Shown piece after piece: positions 9,070 to 17,566 of a stretch of DNA of 64,000 nucleotides. This DNA is from Streptomyces sp. cg36 (GTDB taxonomy: Bacteria > Actinomycetota > Actinomycetes > Streptomycetales > Streptomycetaceae). The DNA lies in contig NZ_CP163520.1 in assembly GCF_041080675.1 (NCBI RefSeq), positions 7,717,501 through 7,781,500 of the forward strand, read 5' to 3'. Below the pieces are notes generated by a model. The model was not told the DNA's origin. It worked only from the letters and a program-made list of their open reading frames with translations, and made no database searches. A program made the position numbers and the translations under genes. Position 1 is the first letter of the stretch. Every line of letters begins with the position of its first letter.

Positions 9070-9089
9070 CCGCCGTCGGTCACCGCCCC
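9060..9089. terminator. Bidirectional terminator
   Basis: A perfect 13-bp stem (GGGGCGGTGACCG with CGGTCACCGCCCC) and 4-nt loop overlap the stop of the gene ending at 9069 and lie 26 bp before the stop of the convergent nuclease gene. It can serve both strands. Confidence 0.85.
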
Positions 9090-9114
9090 CAGGGGCGCAC
9101 CGGTCGCCGCGTGC

Positions 9115-10887
9115 TCAGAACAGCGGCTCGTCGTCCGGGTAGCCGTTGCCGATCTGGACGCGCGGCGCGTAGCCGCCCGTGCCGTCGCCCTTGTAGAACC
9201 AGAGGTTGCCGTAGCTCTTGTTGAGGACGTGGTCGCGGCCGATCAGGTCGGCGTTGCCGTCACCGTCGAGGTCGCCGGGGGCGGCGAGGGCGGTGTAGGT
9301 CTGCCAGCCGTTGCCGATCTGGACGCGCGGCGCGTAGCCACCGCTGCCGTCCGCCTTGTGCAGCCACAGGAGCCCGGTCGTGTCGCGGCCGACCAGGTCG
9401 GCGGCGTTGGCGGAGTCGCGGACGAGGTCGACGGCCAGCAGCGCCTTGTAGTCGCCCCAGGAGGTGCCGGGCGCGGGCGCGGCGGCCTTCACCGCGGCGG
9501 CGGAGTCGTAGCCGCCCGCGGCCGTGCCGGGGTAGCGCCACAGGTCACCGGCCGCGTCGCGGACGAGCAGGTCGGGGTGGCCGTCGTGGTTGTTGTCGCC
9601 GGGGGCGAGCAGGGCGGTCGCGCCCTGGAGGCCGCTGCCCGCCTTGGTGCGGGTGCTGCCCGAGTACGAGCCGGTCACCGGGTCGGCCGGGTACCGCCAC
9701 AGGTCACCGCTCTGGTCGACGGCCAGCAGCGTGCCGCCCTGGCGGGCGATGTGGCGCATGTTGCCCCAGCCGAAGCCGGTCTTGCAGGCGCCCGCGAGGG
9801 TGCCGTCGCTGTTGCCCGCGTAGCGGAACAGCGCGCCGGTGGCGTCGACGCGGAAGACGCCTCCCGCGGTGGGCGCGGCGGGCCCGCAGTCCGACCAGGT
9901 GGCGGCGGCGCGGTAGACGTGGTGGTCGGACACCGTCGTCTCGCGGGGCTGGGAGTCGCCCTTCTCGTCCTTGAAGAAGCGGGAGGCGAAGAAGAGGTAG
10001 TCGATCTTGCGCTTGCCGCCCGCGTCCTCGTACGTCGTCGCGCCGGAACGGCAGTGCGTCAACTGGAGGTCCTTGCACTTCTGCTGGAAGAAGTCGGCGT
10101 CGGTCTCGTCGGCCTCGGTCATCGTGCCGCTGCCCGGGCCGAGCGCGCCGCCGCTCCCGGCGGCGGGGGAGTAGAGCGGCTGGGTGCCGCCGTTCCACGG
10201 CTGGGTGTTGAAGTCGCCGCCCACGACGACGGGGATGCCGGCGTCGTCCCACTGCTTGACCCTGGCGGCGAGCTTGAGCGCCTCGGCGTTGCGCAGCGCG
10301 GCCCCGGAGGACTCGGGCTCCCAGTACAGGTGCGCGGAGCAGGACCAGGTGAGCCGGTTCTGCAGATAGCTCTGGATGCAGGGGCTCGTGATGTCCTCGG
10401 GCTCCTGGCGCTTGCTGTCCGCGCCGTAGGTGTTCAGATCCAGATCGGTGCCGCCGACGAACGCGCCCTTGGCGAAGACGGCCATGCCGTACGAGGAGGT
10501 GCCCAGGCAGATCGTGTTGTGGTCGGCGTCGACGGCCCCCTTCGGGAGCGTCGCCACGTAACGGCCCGTGAAACCGCGGGGCTGGAGCCGGGCCGCGATC
10601 GCGTTGTACTGGTACTCGCAGACCTCCTGGAGGAATATCTGGTCCGCCTTCCAGCCGGTGAGGTCGGTCTCCCGGACCACCACGTCCTCGCGGTAGGCGT
10701 CGTTGGTCAGCTTGTCGACGGCCACGCACTTGTGGCCGCACATGTTGAAGGTGGAGAACCTGAGCGGCGGCGCCGTACTCGGATCCACCACGTCCGCCGC
10801 CGACGCGGTCGCGGCGCCGAGGACGCACATCCCCAGAAGCAGGGCCAAGGTCCCGAACAGGGCCATCACGGACTTGAGCGTTCTCAC
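9115..10887 (-). CDS. Secreted endonuclease/exonuclease/phosphatase-fold protein with FG-GAP/VCBS-type repeats
   Basis: A 590-residue exported protein. A signal peptide covers residues 1-30 (LALLLGMCVLGAATASA). Residues about 40-330 follow the EEP fold: FSTFNMCGHKC at the start, FLQEVCEYQY with the metal-binding Glu, VVGGDFNTQPW, and the terminal SDHHVY with the catalytic Asp-His pair. The C-terminal ~250 residues hold repeats with DNNHDGHPDLLVRD and DLDGDGNADLIGRD, calcium-binding loops of FG-GAP/VCBS propeller repeats, plus GLW/GNLWFYKG motifs. It probably cleaves nucleic acid or phosphoesters outside the cell; several Cys suggest disulfides. The substrate cannot be fixed from sequence. Confidence 0.88.
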   Translation of the reverse strand: MRTLKSVMALFGTLALLLGMCVLGAATASAADVVDPSTAPPLRFSTFNMCGHKCVAVDKLTNDAYREDVVVRETDLTGWKADQIFLQEVCEYQYNAIAARLQPRGFTGRYVATLPKGAVDADHNTICLGTSSYGMAVFAKGAFVGGTDLDLNTYGADSKRQEPEDITSPCIQSYLQNRLTWSCSAHLYWEPESSGAALRNAEALKLAARVKQWDDAGIPVVVGGDFNTQPWNGGTQPLYSPAAGSGGALGPGSGTMTEADETDADFFQQKCKDLQLTHCRSGATTYEDAGGKRKIDYLFFASRFFKDEKGDSQPRETTVSDHHVYRAAATWSDCGPAAPTAGGVFRVDATGALFRYAGNSDGTLAGACKTGFGWGNMRHIARQGGTLLAVDQSGDLWRYPADPVTGSYSGSTRTKAGSGLQGATALLAPGDNNHDGHPDLLVRDAAGDLWRYPGTAAGGYDSAAAVKAAAPAPGTSWGDYKALLAVDLVRDSANAADLVGRDTTGLLWLHKADGSGGYAPRVQIGNGWQTYTALAAPGDLDGDGNADLIGRDHVLNKSYGNLWFYKGDGTGGYAPRVQIGNGYPDDEPLF

Positions 10888-11024
10888 GTAACTCCTCGTC
10901 GACTGCCCGGGCCGGTGCCGGGGCGAGCCGCACTGTACGCCGGGGGTCCGGCACGGTTTTCCCGGAGGGGGCGGGGGCCGGCCCGGGGTGGCGATCGAGG
11001 ACGCGACTGCGCCACGATGCTGCG

Positions 11025-11348
11025 ATGCACGAGGAGCCGTTGGAGGAATGGGCGCGGCGCCGCGAGGAGCGCCGCGCCCGGTCGGCCGGGAAACTCCGGG
11101 CGATCCCGCTCACGAGAGGACCGCACCAGGGTGCGCACATCGAGCCGGACACGCCCCGGGTGATCCAGGAGTGGAACGGCTCGGAGTGGGTGGCCGTCGG
11201 CGTCGCCGAGGACCTCGCCGCCGCGAAGGCCCTGCTCTATCCGCCCCGCCCGGCCGAGGACGGGTCCGCCGAGTGGGACTGCCCGCCGCCGGGCGAGGGC
11301 GGCGGCCGGCACCGCAGACCGTCCCCGGCGGACGAGCGCGAGCAGTAG
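11025..11348 (+). CDS. Small hypothetical protein (DUF6087-like)
   Basis: A 107-residue hydrophilic protein. The pattern LEEWARRRE, AIPLTRGPHQGAHIEPDTPR, QEWNGSEWVAVG and AAKALLYPP resembles small Streptomyces proteins that I recall as DUF6087; this is from memory and not a search. The last 30 residues are low-complexity and charged. The function is unknown. It is divergent from the secreted EEP protein and convergent with the LAL regulator. Confidence 0.68.
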   Translation: MHEEPLEEWARRREERRARSAGKLRAIPLTRGPHQGAHIEPDTPRVIQEWNGSEWVAVGVAEDLAAAKALLYPPRPAEDGSAEWDCPPPGEGGGRHRRPSPADEREQ

Positions 11349-11401
11349 GAGGGCGGCCGGACCGTGGCGCGGCGGGAGCGCGGGCACTTCGGCGACGGTG
11401 T

Positions 11402-11423
11402 GCCCGCCGCCCCGGCGGCGGGC
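11402..11423. terminator. GC hairpin between convergent genes
   Basis: GCCCGCCGCC and GGCGGCGGGC form a perfect 10-bp inverted repeat with 2 bases at the centre, between the stops at 11348 and 11451 of two convergent genes. The position and strength suit a bidirectional terminator. Confidence 0.6.
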
Positions 11424-11450
11424 GCCGTCGCACGACGCCCGGTCCGGGAG

Positions 11451-14348
11451 CTATCCGGCCGGCCGCGCCATCACCATCCGGGCGATCTCCACCCGGGACT
11501 TGGCACCGAGCTTGCGGTAGGCGCGCGTCAGGGCCGCTTCCACGGTCTTCACGCTGACCACCAGGCCCGCCGCGATCTCGCGGTTGCTGGCGCCCTGGGC
11601 GACGCGCGCGACGACACTGCGCTCCGTCGACGTGAGGTGCTCCGCCCACGAGCCGCCCTCGGGTGCGCAGACCGAGCCGTCCTGCACGCGGTCGCGTTCG
11701 GCGCGGGTGAGGGAGACCCAGGAGCGGGCACCGGCCTTGGTGAAGATCCGCAGCGCGCCCGCGAAGGCGGCGCGGGCGGCGGCCTCGTCCCCGAGGAGGC
11801 GGCGCACCCGCCCCAGGGTGACCTGGGTGCGGGCCTCCTCCAAGGGGTATCCGGCGGCTCGCAGCCGGACCGCGGCGTGCTCCAACTGCCGTGCGGAATG
11901 GGCGAGATCGCCCCGGGCCGCGCTGACCGTCGCCGCCGCCCGGTCCAGGGTGGCCAGGACGCCGGGGCGCCCGAGCCGCTCGGCCTGGTGGCGGGCCAGG
12001 GTGATCACGGCCCCGGCTTCCCTTGGGGCGCCAACGGCCGCCAGCGCCTCCGCGAGGTCGGCGTGCCACCGTCGCGTGGCGGGGTCCCGCTGGCCCTGGG
12101 CGGTCTCCGACTCGGCGGTGCGGCGCAGGAGTTCGGCCGCCTGCTCGTACTCGCCGCTGAACAGGCGGATCCGGCCCTCGGCGTGCAGGGCCCGGGGCAG
12201 GAAGAGCCGGTCGTTGTCGTCCTCGCTGTGCCGTCTGGCCGTCTCCGCGGCCGTCAGGGCCTGGCTGAGGCTGCCGCCCGCCGTCTCCGCGAGCGAGACC
12301 GCGTACCAGGCGGGCCCCTGGCTGAGCGCCGATTCCTCGGCGATGCGCAGACTCTGCCGGGCGATGGTGAGGGCGGGGCGACATCGGCCGCGCTGGATCT
12401 CGACCTGTGCGAGACCGATGAGGCAGTGGCTGAGGCTGTCGGCGGAGCCGCGCTGGCGCAGCCGGTACACGAGGGTGCGCAGTTCGGCCCGGGCCTCGTC
12501 CAGCTCGTCGTGTACGAGGTGGAAGCGGTGTTTGAGGTAGAGGGGGCCGTTGTGGTGGGTCATGGCGTGTGCGTCGTGGGGTGCGGCGAGTGCGGCGGCG
12601 AGGGTCGTCTCGGCCTGCGGGAGCCCCAGGAAGAGTTCCAGGGCGGCCTGCTGGGTCAGTGCCATGAGCTCGGTGCGCCGGTCGCCGGTCCCGGCCGCGA
12701 GATGGGCGGCGCGCACGGCGTGGCCGTGGGCGCGGGCCGCCGAGCCGCCCACCATCCACTCGCGCCAGCTCATCCGGTAGTGCAGCTGGGCCAGCAGCCC
12801 GGGGTCGTCGGCGGCGTCGTGGACCGCTTCCGGGAAGACGTCCGCGATCTCGGCCATGGCCTGGCCGCAGGAGTCGATGACCACGTTCCAGGCCCGCACC
12901 CGTTCGGCGGGCCGCCGCGCCTCGCCGAGCACCTCGTGGGCGAGCTGCCGGGCGAAGTCGAGGTCGGCGGCCTCGATGGCGTCCTCGGCGGCCGTGAGCC
13001 TGCGGGCGATGTCGGCGTCCGCCTGCCCCGGGGGCGTGTACTGGGCGGCGAGGCGGCCCAGCCGCGCCGCGGTTCCGGGCGCACCCCGGCGGCGGGCGGC
13101 CGAGGCGGCGGCGGTGAGCCGGGCCGCGACCGCCGGGTCGGGGCCCGCCGCGAGCCGCGCGATGTGGTGGGCGCGCTCCACGGGGTCGTCGGAGGCGTCG
13201 GCGAGCGCGCGGTGCGCGGCCACCAGGCGCTCGTACGGGGTCTCCGCCCGCAGCACCATCGGGGTGAGCGGATCCAGGAACCTGATGGTCCCGTGGCCCG
13301 GTTCCGGCAGGACGTCGAGGATGCCGTGGCGTACGCAGAGGTCCAGGTCGGCGGCGGCGTCCTGGCGGCCCGCGCGCCGCAGCAGCTCCACCGTGGGGCG
13401 TACGGCGGCGCCCGCGACGACCAGCGTGCGGCGGGCGTCGGCGGGCAGGGCGCCGATGCGGGCCAGGATGGGGCGGCGCAGGGAGCCCGGGACGGGGAGC
13501 GGTTCGGCGGCGTCGGGCAGCTCCCGGCCCTCGCCCCGGACCCGGTCGTCGAGCGCGGAGCTGAGCTCCAGTGCCGTGCGGGGGTTGCCCCCGCTCGCCT
13601 GGTGCAGGCGCGCGGTCAGGGCGCGGGGCCAGTACGGGTGGTCGTGCCGCTCCAGTAACTCCGCGACCTCGTGGGCGGTCATGGGCGGCACGCGCAGGCG
13701 GTGGACCGGCCGCGGGCACAGCTCGGCCGCGCCCGCGCAGCCCTCCCGGCGGTCCGCCGCGGGGCCGAGGTCGTCGCCCGCGGGATCCGTGCGCAGGGTG
13801 ACGAGCACCCGCAGTCCGGGGTCGGCGCGCCGGGCGACGTGTCTGAGGATCTCCGCCGTGGGCCGGTCCAGCCACTGCGCGTCGTCGACGACCAGCAGGA
13901 GGGGGCCAGCGGCGGCGAGCACGGCGAGGACCTTGCGCACGGCGATCCGCAGGACGAGCGCGTCGCGCCCGCCCGCTGGTCCGCCCGGGTCGGTCGTCCA
14001 GGGCTGCGCGCTGCGCAGCAGGGTCGTTTCGAGCAGGGCGCGCTCATGGGCGGCCAGCGCGCGCAGGACGTCGTCGCCGACGCCCGTCAGCAGGTCGATG
14101 AGGCCGAGGAAGGCGCTGTCGCGTTCGGCGGGCGAGGGCGAGCAGTGGAGCACCCGGTGGCCGCGGGGGGCGAGGTCCGCGACCACCTGGGAGACCACCG
14201 TGGTCTTGCCGATGCCCGCCGGTCCGGTCAGGAGCACGCCGCCGCGCGGCAGATGGGCCCGTACGGTGTCGCGGAGCGCGTCGCGTGCGACGGCGGGCGG
14301 CCGGGGGTGGGCCGGGCCACCGGTCGGCAGGGTGATCGGCTCGGTCAT
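11451..14348 (-). CDS. LuxR-family ATPase transcriptional regulator (LAL type)
   Basis: A 965-residue large ATP-binding LuxR regulator. The N-terminal NTPase has Walker A LTGPAGIGKTTV and Walker B LLLVVDDAQWLD, followed by a long helical, TPR-like region. The C-terminal 65 residues are a LuxR/GerE helix-turn-helix (LTSTERSVVARVAQG, ASNREIAAGL, VSVKTVEAALTRAYRKLG). LAL proteins are usually activators of secondary metabolism or carbohydrate use and often respond to ATP/ADP and an inducer. The target is unclear. Its upstream region, shared with no divergent gene, contains a dre-like palindrome at 14447-14462 and a perfect TGGTC-N4-GACCA repeat. Confidence 0.93.
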   Translation of the reverse strand: MTEPITLPTGGPAHPRPPAVARDALRDTVRAHLPRGGVLLTGPAGIGKTTVVSQVVADLAPRGHRVLHCSPSPAERDSAFLGLIDLLTGVGDDVLRALAAHERALLETTLLRSAQPWTTDPGGPAGGRDALVLRIAVRKVLAVLAAAGPLLLVVDDAQWLDRPTAEILRHVARRADPGLRVLVTLRTDPAGDDLGPAADRREGCAGAAELCPRPVHRLRVPPMTAHEVAELLERHDHPYWPRALTARLHQASGGNPRTALELSSALDDRVRGEGRELPDAAEPLPVPGSLRRPILARIGALPADARRTLVVAGAAVRPTVELLRRAGRQDAAADLDLCVRHGILDVLPEPGHGTIRFLDPLTPMVLRAETPYERLVAAHRALADASDDPVERAHHIARLAAGPDPAVAARLTAAASAARRRGAPGTAARLGRLAAQYTPPGQADADIARRLTAAEDAIEAADLDFARQLAHEVLGEARRPAERVRAWNVVIDSCGQAMAEIADVFPEAVHDAADDPGLLAQLHYRMSWREWMVGGSAARAHGHAVRAAHLAAGTGDRRTELMALTQQAALELFLGLPQAETTLAAALAAPHDAHAMTHHNGPLYLKHRFHLVHDELDEARAELRTLVYRLRQRGSADSLSHCLIGLAQVEIQRGRCRPALTIARQSLRIAEESALSQGPAWYAVSLAETAGGSLSQALTAAETARRHSEDDNDRLFLPRALHAEGRIRLFSGEYEQAAELLRRTAESETAQGQRDPATRRWHADLAEALAAVGAPREAGAVITLARHQAERLGRPGVLATLDRAAATVSAARGDLAHSARQLEHAAVRLRAAGYPLEEARTQVTLGRVRRLLGDEAAARAAFAGALRIFTKAGARSWVSLTRAERDRVQDGSVCAPEGGSWAEHLTSTERSVVARVAQGASNREIAAGLVVSVKTVEAALTRAYRKLGAKSRVEIARMVMARPAG

Positions 14349-14446
14349 CGCAAGCCCTTCCGGAGACGGCCTCGTTCATGTCTCAGACAGCGATCATGAA
14401 CCTGCCATTCATTGCGCCGCGCCCGAATGTAGGACCGCCGTCGGTG

Positions 14447-14462
14447 AAAGGTCAAGACCAAT
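14447..14462. promoter_or_regulatory. dre-like palindrome upstream of the LAL regulator
   Basis: The central AGGTCAAGACCA matches 10 of 12 positions of the DasR-responsive element core TGGTCTAGACCA, and GGTC-AA-GACC is a perfect inverted repeat. It lies 99 bp before the LAL start codon. GntR-family binding is an inference. Confidence 0.45.
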
Positions 14463-14504
14463 TGTCGCTCTCACAGCCGGTCACCGGCATGCGGAACGGG
14501 CCGC

Positions 14505-14518
14505 TGGTCAGAAGACCA
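14505..14518. promoter_or_regulatory. TGGTC-N4-GACCA inverted repeat
   Basis: A perfect 5-bp inverted repeat with 4-bp spacer lies between the LAL start (14348) and the stop of the protease gene (14563). It has the same half-site as the dre-like palindrome 58 bp away but different spacing, so it may be a second, weaker operator or chance. Confidence 0.35.
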
Positions 14519-14562
14519 ACGACCCGTCCACGTACAAGAGTTGAAGGCGCGGGGCGTGCCGT

Positions 14563-16731
14563 TCAGCAGGCCCCGGCGTCCTTCCAGACGGCCCAGGAAC
14601 CGGGCGCTCCCGGCTCCGCGCCGGTCGAGTACCACTGCGAGGACCACTTGTGGTTGTTGTACGAGACCTGGTCGCCCGGCACATAGCTGGTGCTGGCGCT
14701 CCAGGCCGGCAGGTTGCCGCAGCCCTGCGGCGGGCCGCTGCCGGTGACGGTCCAGGTGAAGGAGGTGGTGCCGGTGGCGTTGTCGGTGTTCTTCGCCGTC
14801 ACGGTCACCGACGAGGTACCGGCGGCGGTCGGGGTGCCGGTGATCAGGCCGGTGGTGGCGTTGATGGACAGCCCGGCGGGCAGGCCGCTCGCGCTGTAGG
14901 TGAGGGTCTTGCCGGCCGGGTCGCTGGCCTGGATCTGCAGCGAGACGGCGGTGCCGACCGCGCCGTTCTGGTTGCCCGGGTTGGTCACCGAGGGCGAGCC
15001 CGGCTGGCCGTTGCAGTTTCCGGGTACGGGGTCGGCGCCGGTGACGCTGACCGCGGCCCAGGCGGCGTCGATGGTGTTGTACTCGGTGCAGTGCGCGCCG
15101 TAGAGGTCGGCGGCGGCCTTCAGCGAGTCGGTGCGCGCCTGGTGGTAGTTCTCGCTGCTGTTGGCGTAGGAGGCCAGCGCCTTGTACCAGATCTTGGCGG
15201 CCTTGTCGTTGCCCAGCCCGGTCACCGTGGAGTTGTTGCAGGTGGGGCTGTTGCCGTAGCCGTGGTCACCGCTGCCGACGGCCGCGAGGAAGAACCAGTG
15301 GTTCAGCGGGCCCATCGAGTAGTGCGGGTCCAGGTTGCCGTTGTTGCTGTCCCAGCAGTTGGGCGACTGGCCGTCCAGGGACGGGTTGTACATGTAGCGC
15401 AGCGGCTTGTTGTCGCCGTTGATGTTGATGAGCTCGCCCATGGTGTAGTCGGGCTTGTCGACCGGGTTGTTGGCGTAGAACTCGACCATCGTGCCGAAGA
15501 TGTCGCTGGTGCCCTCGTTCATGCCGCCGGTCTCACCGGTCTCGTCCCAGCCGGTGAGGGCGCCGCTGACGCCGTGGCTCATCTCGTGGCCCGCGACGTC
15601 GAGTTCGACCAGCGGGCGCGCGTTGCCCTGGCCGTCGCCGTACGTCATCTGGGAGCCGTCCCAGAACGCGTTCACGTACGCGTTGCCGTAGTGCGTGCGC
15701 GACGGCACGCCCCGGCCGTCGCCGAAGATGCCGCTGCGGCCCTGGACGTTCTTGTAGTAGTCGTACGTCTCCGCGGCGCCGTAGTGCGCGTCGGCACCGG
15801 CGGACGCGGGGTCGCTGGTGGAACCGTTGCCGAAGGTGCCGCTGGAGCTGGTGAAGACCGACCCGGTGCCGCTGGTGGCGTGGTTGAGGTTGGTCGTGTA
15901 GCCGTTGCCGTGCGACGGGTCCGTCATCGAGTAGCCGCTGCCGCTCTGGGTGACGTCGATGGAGACCCTGCCGCTGTAGATCGACACCCCGGTCCCCGCG
16001 ACCGCGGGGGCAGCGGCGCCGGTCTTCGGCGCCGCCGCCGCACCCGTGGCGTGCGCCGCCCCCTCTGCGGCGAACGTACTCACCTCGTCACTGGTCCGCA
16101 CGACCTTGCCGGTGCGGGCGTCGACCAGGACGTGGAGCCGGCTCGGCGTCTGGTCCGGGCGCACCCCGCTGACGACGGTCTCCCACACCAGGGCGGCGTC
16201 GGTGCCCTTCATCTGCACGGCGAGGTGTGCGGCCGAGGCCGAGTCGATCCGGCCGCGGAACGCGGACTTCGACAGCTGAACGGCGCGGGCCGCGGTCAGC
16301 TCGGGCTCGGTGGAGACCGCCCCGGAGACCTGCGAGCCGGTGGCCAGCGACTGGTAGGTGCCGTCCTTCTTCAGCCGCACGACGACGTCGCCGCCGTAGG
16401 CCGGCAGACCCTTGTACGTGCGGTCGAAGCGGACGGAGGCCGAGCCGTCCCGGTCGACCACCAGGTTGCGGACCGAGAACGCGTCGCCGTCGGCCTTGTG
16501 GGCGTCCCGGGAGTGGGCCGTCAGCGCCTTCTGCGCGGCGTCCACGACGCGGCTGCGGACGGCGGGCGTCGGGTCGGCGGTGAAGGCGGGCGCGCTGAAC
16601 GCCGCGGCGCCGGTCGGCGCGGGCCGTGCGGAGGGCGCCCCGGCCGCCGAGGCGGCGGGCAGGGCGATCGCGGACGCGGACACGCAGGCCAGCGTGACCG
16701 TCCAGAGCCTCGCGGCTCTTCGTATGTCCAT
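14563..16731 (-). CDS. Secreted thermolysin-like neutral metalloprotease (M4)
   Basis: A 722-residue exported zinc protease. The signal peptide is at residues 1-30 (LWTVTLACVSASAIALPAASA), followed by an FTP/PepSY-type propeptide to about residue 205. The M4 catalytic domain has the zinc motif GHEMSHG, and the third zinc ligand Glu in GGMNEGTSD, with the family's catalytic His further on (LNHWFFLA). After it come a putative Ig-like domain (VTNPGNQNGAVGTAVSLQ ... GTPTAAGTS) and a C-terminal CBM5/12-type chitin-binding module (PAWSASTSYVPGDQVSY, NHKW). The protease probably digests extracellular protein on chitinous material. The ATG at 16731 is chosen because it leads directly into the signal peptide; a GTG at 16752 is an alternative and neither has a strong ribosome site. 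Confidence 0.94.
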   Translation of the reverse strand: MDIRRAARLWTVTLACVSASAIALPAASAAGAPSARPAPTGAAAFSAPAFTADPTPAVRSRVVDAAQKALTAHSRDAHKADGDAFSVRNLVVDRDGSASVRFDRTYKGLPAYGGDVVVRLKKDGTYQSLATGSQVSGAVSTEPELTAARAVQLSKSAFRGRIDSASAAHLAVQMKGTDAALVWETVVSGVRPDQTPSRLHVLVDARTGKVVRTSDEVSTFAAEGAAHATGAAAAPKTGAAAPAVAGTGVSIYSGRVSIDVTQSGSGYSMTDPSHGNGYTTNLNHATSGTGSVFTSSSGTFGNGSTSDPASAGADAHYGAAETYDYYKNVQGRSGIFGDGRGVPSRTHYGNAYVNAFWDGSQMTYGDGQGNARPLVELDVAGHEMSHGVSGALTGWDETGETGGMNEGTSDIFGTMVEFYANNPVDKPDYTMGELININGDNKPLRYMYNPSLDGQSPNCWDSNNGNLDPHYSMGPLNHWFFLAAVGSGDHGYGNSPTCNNSTVTGLGNDKAAKIWYKALASYANSSENYHQARTDSLKAAADLYGAHCTEYNTIDAAWAAVSVTGADPVPGNCNGQPGSPSVTNPGNQNGAVGTAVSLQIQASDPAGKTLTYSASGLPAGLSINATTGLITGTPTAAGTSSVTVTAKNTDNATGTTSFTWTVTGSGPPQGCGNLPAWSASTSYVPGDQVSYNNHKWSSQWYSTGAEPGAPGSWAVWKDAGAC

Positions 16732-17039
16732 GGAGGTGGGGGTTCCTTTCACTTCGTGCCGAGGGGCGGCTCGCGCGCGGGGGCGCGTCCGCCGGTACTG
16801 CGCCAGGCGTTCGGGGAAGCACGCCTGCGGGTGGCTGCCGGCGCCGCTCGCGGGGAGAGCGGCGCCGACGCACGAGTGTCCGGAACGCGGGGGCGGGGCT
16901 GCCAGGCACTGCGCGGAGTGCGAGGGGTTTCCCTATCGGCCGCGGCCCGGGGTGGAGAGCGGGGAGGGGGTGGAACTCCACCCCGGGTTCCACCCATGGG
17001 TCCAGGTGCCCGGAGCCCTTTCACCGCAGTCTGGAGGGC
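16732..17039. other. Divergent intergenic region
   Basis: This 308-bp region separates the protease from the membrane protein gene. I see no gene. It contains the palindrome at 16967-16984 described separately; the remainder is GC-rich without clear promoter boxes. Confidence 0.6.
16967..16984. promoter_or_regulatory. Palindromic operator candidate before membrane protein/two-component genes
   Basis: GGGGTGGA-AC-TCCACCCC is a perfect 8-bp inverted repeat. A second overlapping repeat pairs GTGGAAC with GTTCCAC (ending at 16993). They lie 56 bp before the ATG at 17040. A dimeric regulator such as the NarL-type response regulator encoded at 18775-19479 could bind here, but that is inference. 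Confidence 0.45.
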
Positions 17040-17564
17040 ATGACAACGACTGAGTGGATCACCGACATCGCCCTCGTCCTGGTCGTCTTCCGGCAGCTGC
17101 GGGAGGACCGCCTCGACCTCAAGACCTTCCTGATCCCGCTGGGGATCGTGGGGTACGTGGCCTACTCGTACCTGGACACCATCCCCACCGCGGGCAACGA
17201 CCTGGTGCTCATCGGCGTCCTCGTCGCGGTCGGTGCCGTGCTCGGTGTCGCGGGCGGCGTCTACACCCGGATCCGCGCGGTGGACGGCCACCTGATGATC
17301 AAGGCCGGCGCGGTGTCGGCGATCCTGTGGGTGGTTGGCATGGGGGCGCGGATGGGCTTCCAGATGTGGGCCGAGCACGGCGGCGGCGCCGACGACATCG
17401 CCCGGTTCAGCATCGACCACCACATCACCGGCGACCAGGCGTGGGTGACCGCGTTCGTCCTCATGGCGCTCACCGAGGTCGTTACCCGGGTGGCCACGAT
17501 CTACCTGCGCAGCCGGACCCGGGCCGTGGCCCCGGCCGTGCCCGTCGGCAACCGTACGGTCTGA
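17040..17564 (+). CDS. Small multi-pass membrane protein
   Basis: A 174-residue protein with about four hydrophobic segments (ITDIALVLVVF, FLIPLGIVGYVAYSYL, LVLIGVLVAVGAVLGVAGG, KAGAVSAILWVVGMGARMG) and a final helix near residues 138-155. I recognise no enzyme motif; it resembles DUF1453-like or CcdC-like actinobacterial membrane proteins only in layout. Its stop is 2 bp before the histidine kinase start, so it is almost certainly co-transcribed with the two-component genes and may be their sensor partner or target. Confidence 0.85.
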   Translation: MTTTEWITDIALVLVVFRQLREDRLDLKTFLIPLGIVGYVAYSYLDTIPTAGNDLVLIGVLVAVGAVLGVAGGVYTRIRAVDGHLMIKAGAVSAILWVVGMGARMGFQMWAEHGGGADDIARFSIDHHITGDQAWVTAFVLMALTEVVTRVATIYLRSRTRAVAPAVPVGNRTV

Positions 17565-17566
17565 CC

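Noticed and set aside
9229..11163. 644-codon frame opposite the secreted EEP protein
   Set aside because: Val/Gly/Arg-rich antisense shadow of a repeat-containing gene with a signal peptide on the other strand.
11364..13658. 764-codon plus-strand frame opposite the LAL regulator
   Set aside because: Gly/Arg-rich low-quality sequence; the regulator on the other strand has clear Walker and LuxR motifs.
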